Part shown: in pieces, positions 13,547-16,818 of the stretch
Numbering within the stretch: position 1 is the stretch's first letter
Layout: every line of letters begins with the position of its first letter
Assembly: GCA_900321525.1 (NCBI GenBank)
Contig: ONWL01000052.1
Span: 1 to 16,818, forward strand
DNA from: an uncultured Eubacteriales bacterium
Lineage (GTDB): Bacteria; Bacillota; Clostridia; Lachnospirales; Lachnospiraceae
Direction of reading: 5' to 3'
DNA: 16,818 nucleotides
The notes under the pieces: generated by a model
Seen by the model: only the letters and a program-made list of their open reading frames with translations
Databases searched by the model: none
What the model was told of the DNA's origin: nothing
Program-made: the position numbers and the translations under genes

Positions 13547-15142
13547 ATGGGAATGATATTGAATCCATCAAATGAGAAATTTGCGGAAGTGCTGAATTCT
13601 GAAATTTATATAGACAAATCCATGTTCATTGTCCGTACAAATAAAGTAATCAATACGCTTCAGAAGTATGTCTGCGTGAGCCGTCCCAGAAGATTTGGCA
13701 AGTCAGTGACTGCCGATATGCTTTGTGCATATTATGGGCAGGAGGATTCTGCAAGTTTGTTTGCAGGATTGAAAATTGCCCAGGTGGAAGGGGCACAGAA
13801 GTATCAGAATCAGTTTCATGTGATTCACTGGAATGTTCTGGACTACTTTTCTGAAAGCGGAAATCACACAAATGAAATGATTGCACTTTTGTTGGAAGAT
13901 ACCATGTCAGAATTGGAAAGTGAATTTCCTGATGCATTGAAGCATGTCAGAAGAAACTTGTCCAGGATGTTATCTGCGATATATGCGAAGACGGGCAGAA
14001 AGTTTGTGTTTGTGATTGACGAGTGGGATTGTATTTTCAGGCGAAATAAAGAAGATATCGCCAGTCAGACGGAATATCTTGATTTTCTCCGCAACTTGCT
14101 CAAAGACAAAGTGTATGTGGCACTTGCTTATATGACAGGAATTCTGCCGGTCAAGAAATACGGGGAACATTCCGCATTGAATATGTTTACAGAAATATCG
14201 GTAGCGGATGCAGGGCAATATGCAGAGTTTACTGGATTCACAGAAACAGAAGTGAAGGTGCTTTGTGATCAGTACAGTATGGAATATGATGAAGTGAATC
14301 GTTGGTATGACGGTTATCGGATCAATGACATTTCGGTATATAACCCCAAATCTGTTGTGGAAGCCATGCTTCGCAGAAAAATTGGAAATTATTGGACGCA
14401 AACTGAAACCTACGAAGCACTGAAGATTTATATTCAGACCAATATGGATGGATTACATGAGAAAGTAGAACAGCTGATTGCAGGTGAAAAAATAGAAGTT
14501 GATATTACATCATTTCAGAATGATATGACCACGTTCTGCTCTGCCGATGATGTGCTGGCACTTTTGATCCATCTGGGTTACCTGACTTATTATGAATCAG
14601 GTACCGACAACAGAATTTCAGTGTGTTGGATTCCAAACCTTGAGGTACAGCAGGAATTTATTCGCTGTATTAAAAGTACAGAAGGTTGGGAACATGTGAT
14701 GCATGCCATTCGCCAATCGGATCAATTGCTGGAGGATACGATCAAAGGAAACGAAACAGCAGTTGGAGAAGCATTACGCCAATTGCATTATGAAAATACT
14801 TCTCTATTGACTTATAGTAATGAAAATTCCCTCAGCTGTCTGATCAATCTTGCTTATTATTCTGCAAGAAAATATTATACAGTCCTGCGTGAACTGGAAA
14901 CGGGGGAAGGGTTTGCCGATGTTGTTTTTATTCCATACAAAAACACGTGCAAGCCTGCAATGATAGTGGAACTGAAATACAATCAGAATGCGGATACAGC
15001 GATCGATCAAATCAAAGAGAAGCGTTATCATGGAGCATTGTCCCAATATCTGGATCGTTTGCTCATAGTAGGGATCAATTATGATAAGAAAACAAAAGAA
15101 CATTCTTGCAAAATAGAGCGTTTTCAATCGGATGGAATGTGA
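13547..15142 (+). CDS. AAA-ATPase-like protein with C-terminal PD-(D/E)XK nuclease domain
   Basis: 531 aa, a full-length member of the AAA-ATPase-like + PDDEXK_9 family that is common, often in many copies, in Clostridia and Bacteroidetes. The N-terminus has the typical YIDKS...VCVSRPRRFGKS, whose P-loop is G51-K52-S53 in a degenerate Walker A. Walker B is FVFVIDEWD (D158, E159). A typical middle block follows (YLDFLRNLL, YMTGILPVKKY, WYDGYRI, YNPKSVV). The C-terminal nuclease motif shows D458 (GFADVVF), E475-L-K477 (IVELKYN) and a following QI helix. ATG at 13547 follows GGGAGG. The true function is unproven; nucleic-acid processing is inferred from the fold. The 3' end lies 13 bases before the next start. 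Confidence 0.93.
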   Translation: MGMILNPSNEKFAEVLNSEIYIDKSMFIVRTNKVINTLQKYVCVSRPRRFGKSVTADMLCAYYGQEDSASLFAGLKIAQVEGAQKYQNQFHVIHWNVLDYFSESGNHTNEMIALLLEDTMSELESEFPDALKHVRRNLSRMLSAIYAKTGRKFVFVIDEWDCIFRRNKEDIASQTEYLDFLRNLLKDKVYVALAYMTGILPVKKYGEHSALNMFTEISVADAGQYAEFTGFTETEVKVLCDQYSMEYDEVNRWYDGYRINDISVYNPKSVVEAMLRRKIGNYWTQTETYEALKIYIQTNMDGLHEKVEQLIAGEKIEVDITSFQNDMTTFCSADDVLALLIHLGYLTYYESGTDNRISVCWIPNLEVQQEFIRCIKSTEGWEHVMHAIRQSDQLLEDTIKGNETAVGEALRQLHYENTSLLTYSNENSLSCLINLAYYSARKYYTVLRELETGEGFADVVFIPYKNTCKPAMIVELKYNQNADTAIDQIKEKRYHGALSQYLDRLLIVGINYDKKTKEHSCKIERFQSDGM

Positions 15143-15155
15143 GGTAGAAAGAATA

Positions 15156-15389
15156 ATGGGTGTTTTGATTGATATTTTGTGTTTTCTGGTTGCAGTCTTA
15201 TCCTTTGTGTGTATCTATGCAATGAGAAAAGAAAAACAAAAATGGTTCTGGCTGATTGTGCCGGTATATATGGATTTGGTGATTTTACTGGTGTTATACA
15301 CACAGGAAATCGCGTATTTCGGTTTATTGGGTGTGCTTGGCCTCATTCCTCTGTTTTTATTTCTGAGGAATGCAAAAAATACACAGTGA
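15156..15389 (+). CDS. Small membrane protein, three helices
   Basis: 77 aa from ATG at 15156 (MGVLIDILCF), preceded by GAGG at 15141, which overlaps the end of the ATPase gene. An earlier in-frame ATG at 15132 lies inside that gene without a ribosome site and is rejected. Hydrophobic segments lie near 3-22, 30-47 and 53-70; the protein ends LFLRNAKNTQ. No family recognised. The close spacing suggests co-transcription with the ATPase gene. Confidence 0.65.
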   Translation: MGVLIDILCFLVAVLSFVCIYAMRKEKQKWFWLIVPVYMDLVILLVLYTQEIAYFGLLGVLGLIPLFLFLRNAKNTQ

Positions 15390-15399
15390 CTGATTTTGC

Positions 15400-15457
15400 T
15401 TGACGGATATATCGCATTGCGATATAATAGCGACAGATCGAACTTCGATATATCGCA
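15400..15457 (+). promoter_or_regulatory. padR promoter with palindromic operator
   Basis: TTGACG (15400-15405), a 17-base spacer and TATAAT (15423-15428). The spacer and most of the -10 are covered by a perfect palindrome TATATCGCA-T-TGCGATATA (15408-15426). A third half-site TATATCGCA lies at 15449-15457 in the leader. A repressor bound here would block RNA polymerase; autoregulation by the PadR protein encoded next is the natural inference. Confidence 0.8.
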
Positions 15458-15481
15458 GTGAGATGATGGAGGAGGCTGCGT

Positions 15482-15799
15482 ATGGATGCACACATTAGAA
15501 AAGTATATGTGCCGATGACGGAAACTGGTTTTTATATCCTGCTCTGTCTGCAGGAACCCAATCATGGCTACGGAATTGTACAGCGTGTGAAAGAAATCAC
15601 TGAGGGTGAGATTGTGTTAAGTCCTGGAACGATGTACGGAAGCTTATCGAAGATGGAGAAAGATGGTCTGATCCGTTTTGTGCGGGAAGAGGAGAAGCGA
15701 AAGATATATCGTATCACAGATCTGGGGGATGTAGTTTTACAGCTGGAGTTAAAAAGAATCCAACGCTTATACCGCAATGCAAAGGAGATGTCACAATGA
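15482..15799 (+). CDS. PadR-family transcriptional regulator
   Basis: 105 aa winged-helix DNA-binding protein (PadR-s1 size class, without the C-terminal effector/dimer extension of larger PadR members). Family signatures are ETGFYILLCL (14-23), HGYGIVQRV (28-36), LSPGTMYGSLSKMEKDGLI (46-64) and RKIYRIT (73-79). Members usually repress a neighbouring transporter or membrane protein and respond to small toxic molecules or envelope stress. GGAGGAGG lies just before the ATG at 15482. The promoter holds a perfect palindrome, so self-repression is likely. The stop overlaps the start of the next gene (ATGA). Confidence 0.93.
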   Translation: MDAHIRKVYVPMTETGFYILLCLQEPNHGYGIVQRVKEITEGEIVLSPGTMYGSLSKMEKDGLIRFVREEEKRKIYRITDLGDVVLQLELKRIQRLYRNAKEMSQ

Positions 15800-16344
15800 A
15801 AGAGTGTAAGAGAGAATTTCGCTATTTCACCATCATGGATTATGAGAAAGAGGGAGATTATCTTCAGGAACGTCATAGACAGGGATGGAAGTTTCGGAGC
15901 GTGTATTTGCCGGGCATTTATGAATTTGAGAGAGCGACACCGGAGGATGTGGTATACCAGTTGGATTACAACCAGGAGGGGATTCAGAATAAAACGGAAT
16001 ATGTCCAGATGTTTGAGGACTGCGGCTGGGAGTACATACAGGATTTTGTGGGATATAGTTATTTTAGAAAACCTGCGGCGCAGATGGAGAGTTCAGAAGA
16101 AATATTTTGTGACGATGAATCCAGACTGGATATGATGAAACGGATTTTCAAGGGCAGAATGATACCGTTGGTTGTGGTTTTCTTTTGTATCATTATTCCA
16201 CAGCTGATATGGAATTCCTCCAGACAGGCTTTGGACTATCCGATTTTGATTACATTTATGATATTATTTATATTATATTTGATGATTTTTGTATGCTTTA
16301 CGATCAAATATATGAAGTTTCAAGGTAGGGTGAATAAGCGATAA
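15796..16344 (+). CDS. DUF2812 membrane protein paired with PadR
   Basis: 182 aa. The N-terminal domain (about 1-105) is the DUF2812 type: FRYFTIMDYEKEGDYLQ, RQGWKFRSV, YEFERATPEDVVYQLDY and CGWEYIQDFVGYSYFRK. A charged linker and two TM helices near 122-140 and 149-172 follow. The family is commonly encoded straight after a PadR regulator, and here the two genes overlap by four bases with AAGGAG upstream, so translation is coupled. A role in sensing or modulating the regulator at the membrane is often suggested by this linkage, but the biochemical function is unknown. Confidence 0.88.
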   Translation: MKECKREFRYFTIMDYEKEGDYLQERHRQGWKFRSVYLPGIYEFERATPEDVVYQLDYNQEGIQNKTEYVQMFEDCGWEYIQDFVGYSYFRKPAAQMESSEEIFCDDESRLDMMKRIFKGRMIPLVVVFFCIIIPQLIWNSSRQALDYPILITFMILFILYLMIFVCFTIKYMKFQGRVNKR

Positions 16345-16372
16345 GCGATTAGTGATATGATCAGGGGAATAT

Positions 16373-16461
16373 TGTCAAATAATCAAGAATCACTTTGATT
16401 ATTTGGCATCCAAGGATGAAAAATATGTCGAATAAACAGGAAAAGGGTCAAATAAACAAGA
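16373..16461 (+). repeat. Palindromic intergenic repeat, copy D
   Basis: TGTCAAATAATCA (16373-16385), spacer AGAATCACTT and TGATTATTTGGCA (16396-16408); one mismatch between arms. It is followed by diverged direct copies TGTCGAATAAACAGGA (16426-16441) and GGTCAAATAAACAAGA (16446-16461). It lies between the DUF2812 and HAD genes. Confidence 0.85.
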
Positions 16462-16485
16462 ATCTATATGAGAAAGGAATGTATG

Positions 16486-16818
16486 ATGAGCAAGTATAAG
16501 ACCATTATATTTGATTTAGATGGCACGTTGTTAAATACATTAGAAGACCTGACGGACAGCACCAATTATGCATTGGCGCAGTTTGGGATGCCGGTGCGTT
16601 CCATAGAGGAAGTGCGTACCTTTGTGGGAAATGGCATTCGCAAGCTGATTGAGCGGGCTGTGCCGGAAGGAACGGATTTGGAGACGGTAGAGCAGGTGTT
16701 TACCTGTTTCCGGTCTTATTATACCGATCACTGCAACTGCAAAACCGGTCTGTATCCGGGGGTGAGGGAGCTGCTGCTTCGGTTAAAGGAGGTCGGTTTT
16801 TCCCTGGCCATCGTATCC
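16486..16818 (+). CDS. HAD-family hydrolase (phosphoglycolate phosphatase-like), 3' partial
   Basis: The frame is open to the end of the window (111 codons visible). Motif I FDLDGTLLNT (D10, D12) carries the nucleophile and acid/base aspartates of the HAD superfamily. It is followed by a helical cap (DSTNYALAQFG, RTFVGNGIRKLIERA) and YPGVRELLLRLKEVG, the layout of Gph/PgmB-like subfamily IA phosphatases. Motifs II-IV lie mostly beyond the window, so the substrate cannot be called. ATG at 16486 is preferred (AGAAAGGA 7 bases upstream); the adjacent ATG at 16483 is also possible. Copy D of the palindromic repeat sits just upstream. Confidence 0.88.
   Translation, partial: MSKYKTIIFDLDGTLLNTLEDLTDSTNYALAQFGMPVRSIEEVRTFVGNGIRKLIERAVPEGTDLETVEQVFTCFRSYYTDHCNCKTGLYPGVRELLLRLKEVGFSLAIVS

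Noticed and set aside
11073..16461. CRISPR array
   Set aside because: The four repeats lie about 1 to 3 kb apart with whole genes between them, and no cas genes are present.

Overview
The window looks like a chromosomal segment of an anaerobic gut Firmicute, most likely Lachnospiraceae. The basis is purine-rich AGGAGG-type ribosome sites, TTGACA/TATAAT promoters with 17-bp spacers, an ATP-dependent PEP carboxykinase, AAA-ATPase/PD-(D/E)XK and PadR-DUF2812 genes, and moderate G+C. Genus cannot be read from the sequence alone. No rRNA, tRNA or CRISPR array was seen.

Left part (1-3080). A membrane protein with a C-terminal Cys/His cluster (5' end outside the window) converges on pckA (899-2503, minus strand). 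Each has its own terminator; the pckA terminator overlaps the end of its reading frame. A 570-bp gap follows, holding the pckA promoter, a perfect 21-bp inverted repeat and a strong plus-strand promoter.

Middle part (3081-8774). A LytTR response regulator is followed by what looks like the wreck of a sensor-kinase start. Next comes a visibly AT-rich insert with a fused ATPase-permease ABC protein, the tail of a possible secreted peptide, and a terminator. A second fused ABC protein follows (6903-8774); its last membrane segment and tail are missing. Its upstream region is a diverged copy of the region upstream of the response regulator, which suggests that regulator and second transporter were once neighbours under shared control and that foreign DNA came between them.

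Right part (8775-13323). A promoter with TTAAGG direct repeats at helical spacing (OmpR-type operator) precedes a tight run of membrane-protein genes: a 79-aa two-helix protein, an M50 site-2-protease-like metallopeptidase, a divergent LspA-like protein that keeps both catalytic aspartates, and an unrecognised two-helix protein. Three more unrecognised membrane proteins follow. Two intramembrane-protease families next to each other among small membrane proteins is the most unusual gene content here.

This stretch and the next carry four copies of a 36-bp palindromic repeat, all in gaps and all in one orientation. They also carry a 214-bp MITE-like palindrome (11911-12124) flanked by a perfect 11-bp target duplication.

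Right end (13324-16818). An AAA-ATPase/PD-(D/E)XK protein, a small membrane protein, an apparently self-regulated PadR-DUF2812 pair with a perfect palindromic operator inside the promoter, and the 5' part of a HAD hydrolase cut by the window end.
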